A stretch of DNA of 64,000 nucleotides from JANSYL01 sp963921255 (GCA_963921255.3 CAWUEW020000003.1:496001-560000), one strand, 5' to 3'. Shown: positions 24,612-32,906, counted from the stretch's first letter. Program-made: numbers and translations. The notes: generated from the sequence alone by a model not told the origin.

Positions 24612-25597
24612 GCACCATTGCGCGTGATTGGCTTTGCTCCGCTGCTCAACCCGTTATCGGCAATCAGGTCCACGTAGCGCAGCCGCTTTCCGTCCATCCC
24701 CGAGACCAAGCTGCCCATCTGGTCGATGGTATCTTTTGGGCGGTTGTTGTGGCGCCCCGAGAACTCGTCCACGTAGCGTTGCAGGTGTTTGGGCGACATT
24801 TTGTGATACACGCCATCAACGCCGCGCTTCATGGGTGCCCAGAAGCTTTCCAGCCCGTTTGTATGAGCCATATCGCGGACGTACTCGCCCGCTGAATGGT
24901 TTACCGCCTCATGGGGCCTGTCGATGCCCTTATACGCCTTGGCCTCATCCGTGTAGACTTGTGCGCCATCGGCGGTGTGATCGGTCACGAAACCCTGCAA
25001 CGTCTCCGCGTCGGTCCTCTCAACCACCTTGGCATGAACCTTTCCCGTCGCACGGTCGCGGACACCAGAAACGGCGCTCTTGCCCACCGCCCCGCGCCCG
25101 GCTCTCAACTTCTTCTTCGCGTGCTTGTTCTTCTCCTTGCCACCCATATAGGTCTCATCGGCCTCAACCGGGCCGTCAAAGATCGGCGTCTTGGTCGCAT
25201 AGGCTTCCCGAAGGCGATGCAGCATGAACCAAGCAGCCTTCTGGCCGATCCCAAGTTCCCGGTGCAACTTCATCGAAGACACACCCTTGAGGCTGGTTGT
25301 AAACAGGTAAATTCCAACGGCCCAAACCCGGTAAGACAGTTTGGAACTCTGCATGACACTGCCAATCCGAACTGTGAACATCGGCTTGTTGGGGCAATCC
25401 CGGCAACGGTGGGTCATGCTCTTGTGGTTAACGCCAACCCGAACATTGTCCGATCCGCAATGCGGGCAATAAGGACCATCCGGCCAACGTTGTTCCTCGA
25501 TCCACTCTCGCGCTTTGGTCTCATCGCTGAACATGTCCGCGATTTGCAGAAGCGTCAAACCTTTGCGCTGATGCTTGCCGGGTGCTTTCTGTGTCAT
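24608..25597 (-). CDS. IS1595-family transposase, copy 2
   Basis: A 329-aa DDE transposase with Asp147, Asp217 and Glu250 and the N-terminal zinc ribbon as in copy 1, except Ser at residue 102. It overlaps the methyltransferase start by 4 bp. The promoter, inverted repeat and Shine-Dalgarno match those of copy 1. Confidence 0.96.
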   Translation of the reverse strand: MTQKAPGKHQRKGLTLLQIADMFSDETKAREWIEEQRWPDGPYCPHCGSDNVRVGVNHKSMTHRCRDCPNKPMFTVRIGSVMQSSKLSYRVWAVGIYLFTTSLKGVSSMKLHRELGIGQKAAWFMLHRLREAYATKTPIFDGPVEADETYMGGKEKNKHAKKKLRAGRGAVGKSAVSGVRDRATGKVHAKVVERTDAETLQGFVTDHTADGAQVYTDEAKAYKGIDRPHEAVNHSAGEYVRDMAHTNGLESFWAPMKRGVDGVYHKMSPKHLQRYVDEFSGRHNNRPKDTIDQMGSLVSGMDGKRLRYVDLIADNGLSSGAKPITRNGA

Positions 25598-25696
25598 AGC
25601 TCACCTCTTGAAGTGACTATATGTTATATCACAGAGTCACTAGGGGCAAGGAAAATGTTACTTTGCGATATAATTCCCAATTCATTGGTCACGTTT

Positions 25697-27085
25697 TCAG
25701 ACATCTGCGACCTCCCCCGGATCGGTAAGTTCACTGAACCCCTCATCCTCACGCGGCCCGTATTCGAGGACGTCGCGTATCTCGTCATCGTCGAACACCG
25801 CCGCACCACTGGCCAACATCTTCGCGTTGATCTCCGCCATGCCTTTGGCTTTTTCAAGACGCTGGACATCCGTGGCCCCGGTCAGATCCTCCCAGTCGAG
25901 CACCCAATCGGCCCGCGGCAGCACACCGAAGTGCATCAGCCGCGCGACGATATCCATGATATTGGGGATCACGATATTGCGCCGACGGCTCATGTTGTGT
26001 CGGTTCCACGCCGCCTGGTCTTCGGTGCTGGCCCGCTCGCCCGTCTGCGCGCCGAAGAGCACCTTTTCGGGGATGTTGAAGGCCGCCGCCACTTCCAGCG
26101 CGGCCAACCGGTAGTACTGCTCTGGTTGGCCCGGCAGGCTGACGCCGAGCGTCTTGGCTTCCATCCCTTGCAACATCAGCGACTGGTCAAACCCCTTGTT
26201 CCAATCCGCCACGACATTATCCAACGCCTCCGGCAAACCCTCAAGGTCCGTGCCGAGCATGGTTGCAAGCTGCGTGAAATCAACCTCCTTGTCCGCCTGC
26301 AAAACAGGCTGCGACTTGGCGTTCTTCCAAAACCCTTCGGCGCTGGAGCCTCTGATCTTGACCATGTCCGTCAGCGCGTCATAGACCGGCTCAAGCGCAC
26401 TGTCGTTGAAGGTGGTGCGGTCCTGGCTCCAGATATAGACCCGATCGGGATGGACCTGGAAGCTCCGCGTCTTGCCTTGCGATGCGTCCACCGAAGACTC
26501 TGTGTAGGTCATCACCTTGGGCTGACCGTAGTGTGGGCTGTTCCGATCCTGCTCCCATTCGCTGATCTGAAGCTGGCCTTCCCAAGCGGGCACCAGGCTG
26601 ATCAGCCCCTTGAGGCCTGTCGGCACGCCGCTCACCGGTTCCGAGAAGGGCTTGCCATCGGCCAGTTGGAAGATCACCCCGGAATACTCGCCCACCAGGG
26701 AGCGCTTGTCGGTCTCGGCCAGCATCTGCCAGAACCGGATGTGCTCGAAATGCCGGGTGATCTTTGCTTCCACCGGCGCGTCTTCGGGTGCGTCTTCGTC
26801 CAGCGTCAGCGCGGGATGCGTCTCCCAGGTTTTGGCCGCCGTTTTTGAGACCAGCGCGTTGGCCACACCGTTGCGCTTGTAAAGCGCGTAGAGATCGAAG
26901 AAATCAACGTCGTCCTTGTAGCCAAAGTCCAGCCGGAAATCGTGCTTGGTGCTGAGCAGGCCGGACGTGCCCAAGAGCGACCTCAGGTTGCGCGCCGGCA
27001 GCACCTCGCCGAACGCACGATAGGTCGCCGCGTTGGTCAACCGGCGGGCGGTGGTAAGCTGTGCTTCGGTGAGGGTGAGGGTCAT
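25697..27085 (-). CDS. Phage portal protein
   Basis: A 462-aa phage portal-like protein of the former DUF1073 group. The assignment rests on its position directly downstream of terL and on sequence features such as YKRNGVANALVSKTAAKTW near residue 70, the A-A-F-N-I-P-E-K-V-L-F-G-A-Q-T-G-E-R-A-S-T-E-D segment near 355, and a C-terminal D-W-E-D-L-T-G-A-T stretch typical of portal rings. The dodecameric portal is the DNA entry channel of the capsid. It overlaps the upstream small gene by 4 bp. Element copy 2 begins 19 bp after its stop, and the head and tail genes expected next are absent, so the prophage is truncated here. Confidence 0.8.
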   Translation of the reverse strand: MTLTLTEAQLTTARRLTNAATYRAFGEVLPARNLRSLLGTSGLLSTKHDFRLDFGYKDDVDFFDLYALYKRNGVANALVSKTAAKTWETHPALTLDEDAPEDAPVEAKITRHFEHIRFWQMLAETDKRSLVGEYSGVIFQLADGKPFSEPVSGVPTGLKGLISLVPAWEGQLQISEWEQDRNSPHYGQPKVMTYTESSVDASQGKTRSFQVHPDRVYIWSQDRTTFNDSALEPVYDALTDMVKIRGSSAEGFWKNAKSQPVLQADKEVDFTQLATMLGTDLEGLPEALDNVVADWNKGFDQSLMLQGMEAKTLGVSLPGQPEQYYRLAALEVAAAFNIPEKVLFGAQTGERASTEDQAAWNRHNMSRRRNIVIPNIMDIVARLMHFGVLPRADWVLDWEDLTGATDVQRLEKAKGMAEINAKMLASGAAVFDDDEIRDVLEYGPREDEGFSELTDPGEVADV

Positions 27086-27315
27086 GGGGTCTCTTCCGTC
27101 AAATCCAGCCGCCGTTCGATCCGGTCGAGGCGCAATTGCACTTGCGCCATCGCTTCATCTTGCCTGACTTCCGATTGCATGAAGGACGACATGTGGTTCT
27201 TCAGGATACGGATGTCGGCGGACATGTCTTTTTGTGCGTCTTCCATGCGCTGCGTGCGCTCATCCAGTCTGCGCAGGTAACGCAAAACGAGGCTTTCTGG
27301 TTCTGTCTCGCTCAT
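27082..27315 (-). CDS. Small coiled-coil phage protein A
   Basis: A 77-aa highly charged helical protein (RRLDERTQRMEDAQKDMSAD, ending in RIERRLDLTEETP) with heptad character. It overlaps portal and the next gene by 4 bp each. It is a paralogue of the 27312-27542 product, sharing the C-terminal IERRLDLTE motif and a direct DNA repeat of about 38 bp. Function unknown. Confidence 0.65.
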   Translation of the reverse strand: MSETEPESLVLRYLRRLDERTQRMEDAQKDMSADIRILKNHMSSFMQSEVRQDEAMAQVQLRLDRIERRLDLTEETP

Positions 27316-27542
27316 ACGCCCTCCGTCAAATCCAGCCGCCGTTCGATCCGGTCGAGGCGGGCCTCCATCCGATCAATTCTGCGCGACTGTGCAGCCAATG
27401 ACTGTGCTGTAGCTGCCGTGTTTTCTTCCAGAGCGGTCATACGTATCTTCAAATCGCCGACATCGGCGATCAGCCGCGCCTGCCCGGCTTGAATGCGCTT
27501 CAGATGCTCCAACAACAGGTCATTGGTCACGCTCTCGCTCAC
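27312..27542 (-). CDS. Small coiled-coil phage protein B
   Basis: A 76-aa helical protein (LLEHLKRIQAGQARLIADVG, ending RIERRLDLTEGV) with coiled-coil periodicity. It overlaps terL upstream and protein A downstream by 4 bp each, so the four genes terL-B-A-portal are translationally coupled. It is probably a tandem duplicate of protein A. Function unknown. Confidence 0.65.
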   Translation of the reverse strand: MSESVTNDLLLEHLKRIQAGQARLIADVGDLKIRMTALEENTAATAQSLAAQSRRIDRMEARLDRIERRLDLTEGV

Positions 27543-28891
27543 GCCGCTCTCCTATGCCGTTTCTTGACCAGCATGCCCACCACGCCCCGGTTGCGGATCA
27601 TCGGGGCCAGAGCATAGCGGATCGCGTCGATATAATGGTTATGCGCATCCACAATCTTCGGTTTCACATCCCCCGTCGAGCGGTCCACCTGGTAGCTGTA
27701 GAGCCGCATCTCGCGGGCCGTGGCGGGGCACTCGGGGTGCAGGACAATCTTATCAAAACTCTTGAGATACGCCACCCCGTCCTCGACCGAGCCGGACCAT
27801 TTGGGCGCGGCCTCGATGCGCGGCAGGCCGTGGCGCTTGAGATAGCTGATGCTTTCAGGCCGCGCACTGTCGGCCCGCACCACGTGTCTGGCGATCTCCG
27901 GCATCGCCGCCGTGACGAAGGCGGCGGTGTCATCCAGTTCAAGCCCGGTGCGTCCCGCCTCGTGGCGGATGTAGAGCCGCTTGTCGCCGATCCAGCACGC
28001 GACGGCTGCCGTCGGGTCCTGGGCAAAGCCGAAGTCGAGACCATAGTAAGGCCCATCCCAAGCGTCCTGCGGCGCGAATGCGGCGATCTCCCAGTGACCG
28101 GCAAAGACCTGGGCATCGGTCAGGGTTAGAAATTCACCCTCCCAGACGTGATCATAGGTCTCGGGGCGCTTGCGCTTGTCGTCCAGACGCTGGGCGTTGA
28201 GCGCTTTGGTGAACCACGGATTGTCGCGCCAGTTGATCTGCGTGACCACGCACGCATCCGGCGGGTCCGCGACCCAGCGCCGCCAGGTGGCACTATCCGG
28301 GCTTTCGGGGTTGAAGCTCACCCAGTTCTCGACGCCGGGTTCGCGCAAGGTCGGCATCAGCTTGCTCCAGGCAATCTCCGAGACTGTCTCGGCCTCATCG
28401 GTCCAATTGAGCAGGATTTGCGACTTCGACTTGATGCTGTCGATATTGTGGCGCAGCCCGGAGAAGACAAAGCGCACGTTGCCGTTGCGGGTGCGGATGT
28501 ATTTCTCGCCCATGTCATAGCCCGCCGCCAGCCAGGGAAGAGCCGCAATCGCCTGCTTGATCTCATGCATCGAGCTTTCCTCAAGCGAGCCCAGATGCTC
28601 GCGGCTCGCCAGGATCACCCCCTTTCGGCCCTGATAGGCCAGCTGGTAGCCCCGGATCGCGGCGGCCATGGCGAGGTTGCGGGTCTTGCCGGAGCCGCGT
28701 CCGCCATAGAAGACCCGGTGTCGGGCGGGCCGCTTGAAGTTACAGGCCATCTTGTAGGGAAGCTCGCTCTGGCCGCTCAGCGGCTCCCTGAGAGCCGTTG
28801 CGGTGTTTTGGGTAGTCTGGGTGCCGGAAAGAGCGAGATGGCGCTCAGCGGGCGTCTCTGTGGCGCTGGGGGGTGTTTGCGTCGTCGTCAT
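27539..28891 (-). CDS. terL: Phage terminase large subunit
   Basis: A 450-aa DNA-packaging motor protein. The ATPase P-loop variant is FYGGRGSGKT at residues 61-70. A Walker B-like stretch is followed by WTDEAETVSE, and the C-terminal RNase H-like nuclease domain begins at about residue 245 (YYGLDFGFAQDPTAAV) and has conserved Asp residues (ARHVVRADSARPESI, then KIVDAHNHYIDAIRYAL). It cuts concatemeric phage DNA and pumps it through the portal. The start overlaps the terS stop in the shifted frame (ATGA). Confidence 0.93.
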   Translation of the reverse strand: MTTTQTPPSATETPAERHLALSGTQTTQNTATALREPLSGQSELPYKMACNFKRPARHRVFYGGRGSGKTRNLAMAAAIRGYQLAYQGRKGVILASREHLGSLEESSMHEIKQAIAALPWLAAGYDMGEKYIRTRNGNVRFVFSGLRHNIDSIKSKSQILLNWTDEAETVSEIAWSKLMPTLREPGVENWVSFNPESPDSATWRRWVADPPDACVVTQINWRDNPWFTKALNAQRLDDKRKRPETYDHVWEGEFLTLTDAQVFAGHWEIAAFAPQDAWDGPYYGLDFGFAQDPTAAVACWIGDKRLYIRHEAGRTGLELDDTAAFVTAAMPEIARHVVRADSARPESISYLKRHGLPRIEAAPKWSGSVEDGVAYLKSFDKIVLHPECPATAREMRLYSYQVDRSTGDVKPKIVDAHNHYIDAIRYALAPMIRNRGVVGMLVKKRHRRAA

Positions 28892-29201
28892 GGGGTGTCG
28901 TCGTCCTCCGGGAACGGCTCCGGCATCACCGCGACCATCTCAATCTTGTGGACGATGGGCAGGCCCGTATCACTGTTAATGTGGGTTGGGAGAACTTTAC
29001 CCAGCCGGCCAGGAACGGTCCGGGGGACGACTTGGCCTGATCGCGGAGGTATTGAACCAGACTACCGCCCCCAGCTTCCGTGGCCGCCTGCAGGATGGCG
29101 TCCTGCAGCAGAACCGTCGTCTTGTTGCGCGACCCTTTCGGACGCCCCGGACCCGGTTTGCCTGTGCCAATCCTGTTATTTTGTGTTTTTTTAACAGTCA
29201 T
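28888..29201 (-). pseudogene. Phage terminase small subunit-like gene with a 1-bp frameshift
   Basis: The N-terminal part (MTVKKTQNNRIGTGKPGPGR, then PKGSRNKTT) has the basic DUF5681-like start of some small terminase subunits. Frame 0 runs off into unrelated sequence at about 28975. Shifting by one base near the GPFLAG codons gives G-K-V-L-P-T-H-I-N-S-D-T-G-L-P-I-V and ends at a TGA at 28888-28890 that overlaps the terL ATG, exactly as expected for an intact gene. A one-base deletion in the GCCGGCTGG stretch explains this. It could also be a sequencing error; programmed shifting is unlikely because there is no slippery heptamer. Confidence 0.7.
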
Positions 29202-29554
29202 AGGACTGCCCCGGTCGGGGGTTTGGCAACCAATTCTGGCAACTAAAGCAAATTCCTATAATGTAATAGCCGAGAGCATAGGGATAAACACTAATGTTCT
29301 TCTTATGTTCATGGTTTAAGTATGCTAACCATGCTCTACTAATACTTATATGAAAACCCTGGTTTCCAGGTTTCCAAAATAGGTTAAGTACATGATTTAT
29401 ATATATTTTTGTGGCAACTAACCTGGCAACCAGTGGCAACCAGTGGAAACCAACGCCAAAAAACAGTGGAAACCAGAAACGACGCTGGTTGCCACTGGTT
29501 GCCAGGCTGGTTGCCAGAATTAACAACTGGAGAGTGAATTTCTGCCGAGGTGGA
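29202..29554. repeat. AT-rich spacer with 13 TGGCAAC / TGGAAAC repeats
   Basis: Between terS and the primase gene lies about 350 bp of unusually AT-rich DNA. It contains eight exact TGGCAAC/GTTGCCA motifs (29224, 29237, 29412, 29424, 29434 forward; 29487, 29497, 29509 inverted) and five TGGAAAC/GTTTCCA variants (29361, 29369, 29444, 29467 and one weaker). Forward and inverted clusters face each other. Possible roles are a replication origin (iterons for the adjacent primase/helicase) or a packaging site next to terS. The ORF that spans it is repetitive and is not annotated as a gene. Confidence 0.6.
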
Positions 29555-31882
29555 TCAACCATCGCGAGTCCAACCCTTTTGTTTTTTGTATGCGCCGAAA
29601 TTCAAAGGGTTAGGCGCGCGGGTCCACCCGTTTATCTGGCCCATGGCGCGTCCGATCCTGTCTGACACAGTTCGGTTGCTGTCTTTGAGATCGCCGCCGA
29701 AACACTCCACCCAGATCATCGGGGCGCACACCTTGTCCCTGTAGCTCGGCGGCCCTTGCCCTTCGAACACCTCGACCTGCTCGTCCAGCCAGGCTTCGAT
29801 CCGGGCCCTCCAGCCGCCATCATCCAGTTTGCGTGCTGCTTGTTCTTGCTCGGCGAGCGCAGCGACGGCGTCTTCTTGAAGATACAGGGGCTCACCTGCC
29901 TTCCAGCGGTAAACCGCCTCGGCCCAGAGTTGGTCACGTTCCCCCTCAAGGGCGTTTACGTCGAAGCGGTCGATGGTACACGTCACCGGCCAGAACCGTC
30001 GGTTCCCGGTGTCATCCTTCAGATAATCTCTGTCATTGGTGGTGCCTGCGAACACCGTGCAGCGTGGAAAATCTTCTGCTCGGCGCTCATAGGACAATCG
30101 CGCCCGGTCTACTGTGCGGGACATGAAGCCCTTGATCTGTTCGATCTTTGATTTGCTGAACGCCTGAAGCTCGGACATCTCGACAATCCACCGTCCTTGA
30201 TTGTTCTCGATGATCTCTTTGCCTTTCAGCGCAGGAACGTCGTCGCCATACCAGGTCGGGTCCACAGCGAGCGTGCGCAGGAAGGTTGATTTCCCCAGGC
30301 CTTGCGGCCCTTCCAGGATCAGGCAGTGATCGAACTTGATGCCCGGCTGTATCGCTCGCGCGGTCGCCGCGCACATGAACTTTCGACTGACAGCTTCCGT
30401 GTAGGCATTGCGTTCCACGCGCAAATGCCGGTGTAACATCGTGTCGATCCGCGCTTTGCCGTCCCAGACCAGCGCGCCCAGGTATTCACACACAGGGTTG
30501 TAGGTTCTCATGGACGCAATCAGATTTACGACGTCTGCTGCGCGTTGAGCCGACATCTCGACACGATATTTGGTCTCGATGTAAAGCCGTAGACATAAAT
30601 CATCGGCGTTTCCCCAGGGATCACCGTTGCGCCGATCCCCGACCGTTGACCAGGGCATGTCACATCGCCGTGACACACAGTGCCGGATGTCGTTCCGCAT
30701 GACACCTTTCAGGGCTTCGTCATGCGTGGTGATCGTGTGCAAGTTTCGCAAACTGGGCTTGATCTGGCCATCTTCCATATCCAGCTTGGCAAGCCACCGG
30801 GTGTCTTCAACCGCATCGAACCCTTCGACAGCATCCCGAACGTATTCCGCTTTCGTGGCTTCGTCTTCCTCCAGGAAGGCCATCATCGCCTTGAAGCTGG
30901 GATATTTGGTGATGTTCGTCTGGGGTTTGACGGCGTCGTCTTTCTCACCAAATTTGTGGATACGTACGAGATCAAACGCATTCACCAATTGGCGGGAGCA
31001 TGGATCGCTTTCATGTTCAGAGAAAGACCATAATCCTTCGTGGGTATGTACGCCGTTGACCGTTGAGCCGCCTGTGTAGGTGTAACGTTCACCATGGGTC
31101 GGTGTGTAGATGTCGGGCAGAAACGTCGTGATGGCGCTGTGGATGTCATAGACCCGGCAGAAGGCGCCGATCATGCCGCTCTTGGTGCGCGGATCTTCGG
31201 CTTTCGCCTTGTGGTAAAGCTGAACACCGGGGTGCCTGCTCGACCGGGGCCAGGTCCCGACATCGGTCCAGTCGTCATACTCATTCAGAATGTCGTCTGG
31301 ATCGACCCAACGACCCTCGTTGTTCTTGACGATGTATTCCCCATCACGGGCGTGTGAGGGCCAGAACATGACCCGCTCGAACTGATCGGTTGTGGCGTCG
31401 AACGCCTCGATCCCGATCTTCTCAGCGAGCTTCCGCGCGATCGGCGCGTATTCGGCAGGCAGGACACTCCGTGTGAGTGGGAAGAGCAATCGGTAGCGGG
31501 GCTTCTTGGGTTTGTGTTTATGGGTGGTGTAGAACGCCCATTCATAAGACCCGATGGCCTCAGTCAACCGGGTCTCGAACCCCGGTGTGTCGTGATCGGC
31601 GTCCAGGGTGATGAGGTCACGGTTCTGGACGTTCGCTTTCTTCCGGGGGCCTATCAAGGTGCCACCGAGGAAACAGCCCACATCCTTGATTGCGACCTGC
31701 CGTTCGGGAGGCAGTTTCCGGTAATCGGCTATGGTCTCTGAAGTGATCTGTGGCGCGTGGATGCGCTGCACGATCTCGCTCCAGGTCATCGTCGAGGCCT
31801 TCATGCGGGCGTCGGTGCGGCTCTTGCCAGTTGCCATTCCCAGCTTGCGGCCCGCGTGGATGGGTGTCGCGGGCACGGTCAT
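29555..31882 (-). CDS. VapE-like phage primase/helicase
   Basis: A 775-aa replication protein. The N-terminal third resembles a primase-type nucleotidyltransferase region (RDLITLDADHDTPGFETRLT, then KPRYRLLFPLTRSVLP). The C-terminal half is a virulence-associated E (VapE/VirE, PF05272-like) ATPase: P-loop EGPQGLGKSTFLR at about residues 520-532, then ELQAFSKSKIEQIKGFMSR, then the GNRRFWPV motif seen in this family. It would initiate or unwind phage DNA at the origin. Its start overlaps the stop of the upstream gene by 4 bp. The repeat-rich spacer just downstream is a candidate origin. Confidence 0.88.
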   Translation of the reverse strand: MTVPATPIHAGRKLGMATGKSRTDARMKASTMTWSEIVQRIHAPQITSETIADYRKLPPERQVAIKDVGCFLGGTLIGPRKKANVQNRDLITLDADHDTPGFETRLTEAIGSYEWAFYTTHKHKPKKPRYRLLFPLTRSVLPAEYAPIARKLAEKIGIEAFDATTDQFERVMFWPSHARDGEYIVKNNEGRWVDPDDILNEYDDWTDVGTWPRSSRHPGVQLYHKAKAEDPRTKSGMIGAFCRVYDIHSAITTFLPDIYTPTHGERYTYTGGSTVNGVHTHEGLWSFSEHESDPCSRQLVNAFDLVRIHKFGEKDDAVKPQTNITKYPSFKAMMAFLEEDEATKAEYVRDAVEGFDAVEDTRWLAKLDMEDGQIKPSLRNLHTITTHDEALKGVMRNDIRHCVSRRCDMPWSTVGDRRNGDPWGNADDLCLRLYIETKYRVEMSAQRAADVVNLIASMRTYNPVCEYLGALVWDGKARIDTMLHRHLRVERNAYTEAVSRKFMCAATARAIQPGIKFDHCLILEGPQGLGKSTFLRTLAVDPTWYGDDVPALKGKEIIENNQGRWIVEMSELQAFSKSKIEQIKGFMSRTVDRARLSYERRAEDFPRCTVFAGTTNDRDYLKDDTGNRRFWPVTCTIDRFDVNALEGERDQLWAEAVYRWKAGEPLYLQEDAVAALAEQEQAARKLDDGGWRARIEAWLDEQVEVFEGQGPPSYRDKVCAPMIWVECFGGDLKDSNRTVSDRIGRAMGQINGWTRAPNPLNFGAYKKQKGWTRDG

Positions 31883-32430
31883 TCGGAAGCCTCCGTGTCG
31901 AAATGAAGGCTTCGGGCGGTCCTTAGTGCGGTATCGATGGCACTTACATGCCCTGGAATTGAGTCAGAGCGGCTTGTGTCTTGCGCCCACAAAAACCGGC
32001 CGCCCACTTCGTAAATCGCTTTGGGCTGATCTTCTTCCGGGCCACCCCAATCGGTCCCGCACCAGCAACATTCTGTGGGCGAGTTTGGCCATGTCTGGGG
32101 CTCGCAATAGAGACGTTCAAACTCTTTCGCGGGAGGCCCACAAACCCAAACCAAAGGCTCCAGATACCTTTTCACAAGATCACCGAGGTGTTCCTCATCT
32201 TGATCTGAGAAGGGTTCGGTTCCGACAAAGAACCAGTAGTGGTCGTATGTCGTCAAACGGTTGTATTTGGGTATGCAGAACGCTTGGCGCTCCGGACCTT
32301 CGGGCATGAAGATTGGCGGGACGGGCCAATCTACTTTAACACCCAAAACATCGAAAAAAGCGATCCATTGGCAGACCGCGGGACCGCTTGTCTCATGAAT
32401 GTTGTACAATTCGGCGACGGACACACTCAC
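31879..32430 (-). CDS. Phage hypothetical protein (183 aa)
   Basis: An unrecognised 183-aa soluble protein. It has a CWCGTDWGGPEEDQPKAIYE segment near residue 123 with two closely spaced Cys, and many Trp and Pro residues. No signal peptide or membrane segment is visible. It overlaps both neighbours by 4 bp and so belongs to the early operon that ends with the VapE-like gene. Confidence 0.65.
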   Translation of the reverse strand: MSVSVAELYNIHETSGPAVCQWIAFFDVLGVKVDWPVPPIFMPEGPERQAFCIPKYNRLTTYDHYWFFVGTEPFSDQDEEHLGDLVKRYLEPLVWVCGPPAKEFERLYCEPQTWPNSPTECCWCGTDWGGPEEDQPKAIYEVGGRFLWAQDTSRSDSIPGHVSAIDTALRTARSLHFDTEASE

Positions 32431-32906
32431 GACACCACCTCCTGCGCCCGCACGGCTTGCGTTTCGATGATGTCCTGGAAGAGCGTGAGCGTCTCCACGG
32501 CGTCCAACGCGCCCGTGGACGCATCGAGATTGCAGAGTTCGCGCGACGCGCAGATGCTGGCCCGGCGAATACGCCAGAGCGCATCATGCAGGGCATCAAG
32601 TTGGTCAAGGGTAAGGGTACGGGTGTCTGTGCTCATGATGAGCCTCCGTGTGTTCGGGTTTCCCCGACCACTGGAGGTTCTAATCTCCGGGTGGCCGGAT
32701 GCAGCAGGATTAGAACTACCGCCACACGGTGCGGCGCACCCGAAGGTGCCCCTGCGCATCCGACCATAGGAAAAGCCGCGTTGTGAGGCGCGGCTTTCGG
32801 AGCGCCGTGTGACAGACAGGGTTCTAATCCCGACAGACCGGAGTTTGCCGATCTGCACGGGCAAGGTGTCTGACCTGGGCGCACGTGTCAAGGTGGTCTG
32901 CGTCAT
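32427..32906 (-). CDS. Early-operon leader ORF (possible Icd/Ash-like), with internal start at 32636
   Basis: A frame of 159 codons opens at ATG 32906, which overlaps the previous gene's stop (ATGA) and has an excellent Shine-Dalgarno, AAAGGAGG. Its first half is Ser/Arg-rich (RSVGIRTLSVTRRSESR) and recalls the short Icd/Ash-like ORFs of enterobacterial prophages that overlap C4-type RNAs. The second half starts again at ATG 32636, with its own GGAGG, to make a compact 69-aa helical protein (MSTDTRTLTLDQLDALHDAL). Either the whole 159-aa or only the 69-aa protein may be the true product. The overlap with a structured RNA region suggests regulated translation. Confidence 0.5.
   Translation of the reverse strand: MTQTTLTRAPRSDTLPVQIGKLRSVGIRTLSVTRRSESRASQRGFSYGRMRRGTFGCAAPCGGSSNPAASGHPEIRTSSGRGNPNTRRLIMSTDTRTLTLDQLDALHDALWRIRRASICASRELCNLDASTGALDAVETLTLFQDIIETQAVRAQEVVS
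32640..32835 (-). ncRNA. Candidate C4-type antisense regulatory RNA region
   Basis: Read on the minus strand the region contains, in order, GGGATTAGAACCC (32831-32819), a terminator-like hairpin AAAGCCGCG...CGCGGCTTTT (32796-32772), the complementary stretch GTTCTAATCC (32716-32707), and a second sense copy GGAGATTAGAACCTCC (32688-32673). A small TCGGGGAAACCCGA hairpin follows at 32667-32654. Two sense copies around one antisense copy, plus a terminator, in the leader of a primase operon resembles the C4/CI antisense RNAs of phages P1, P7 and P4. The class assignment is from memory of that architecture and was not checked against a covariance model. Confidence 0.45.
32772..32796 (-). terminator. 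Leader terminator/attenuator hairpin
   Basis: A perfect 9-bp stem AAAGCCGCG / CGCGGCTTT with an 8-nt loop, followed on the minus strand by a fourth T. It lies inside the leader between early genes, upstream of the 69-aa start and the primase, so it may act as a conditional terminator in prophage immunity. Confidence 0.6.

Larger units (their letters stand above)
22201..25678 (-). mobile_element. IS1595-family element with R-M-like cargo, copy 2 (intact)
   Basis: A 3478-bp element in reverse orientation, with the same 23-bp terminal inverted repeats at 22201-22223 and 25656-25678. All four genes are intact. It marks the junction between the chromosomal three-module gene and the prophage portal gene, whose expected downstream head genes are missing. 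The flanks CAACCTTA and AATTCATT do not match, so there is no target duplication. It is in direct orientation with copy 3, with 10.8 kb of prophage DNA in between. Confidence 0.97.

Noticed and set aside
24896..26848. A 650-codon plus-strand frame crossing from element copy 2 into the portal gene
   Set aside because: It is antisense to the transposase and to portal and is joined only by chance across the element end. It is not a fusion gene.
29191..29562. A 123-codon ORF across the TGGCAAC repeat region
   Set aside because: Its sequence is produced by the repeats (A-T-S-L-A-T-S-G-N-Q type strings), with no Shine-Dalgarno or family match. The DNA repeats explain it better.
32819..32831. GGGTTCTAATCCC as a tRNA T-arm (attachment site remnant)
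   Set aside because: It resembles GGTTCGAATCC but no acceptor, anticodon or D-arm can be built around it, and the same motif recurs twice nearby as part of the proposed antisense pairing.
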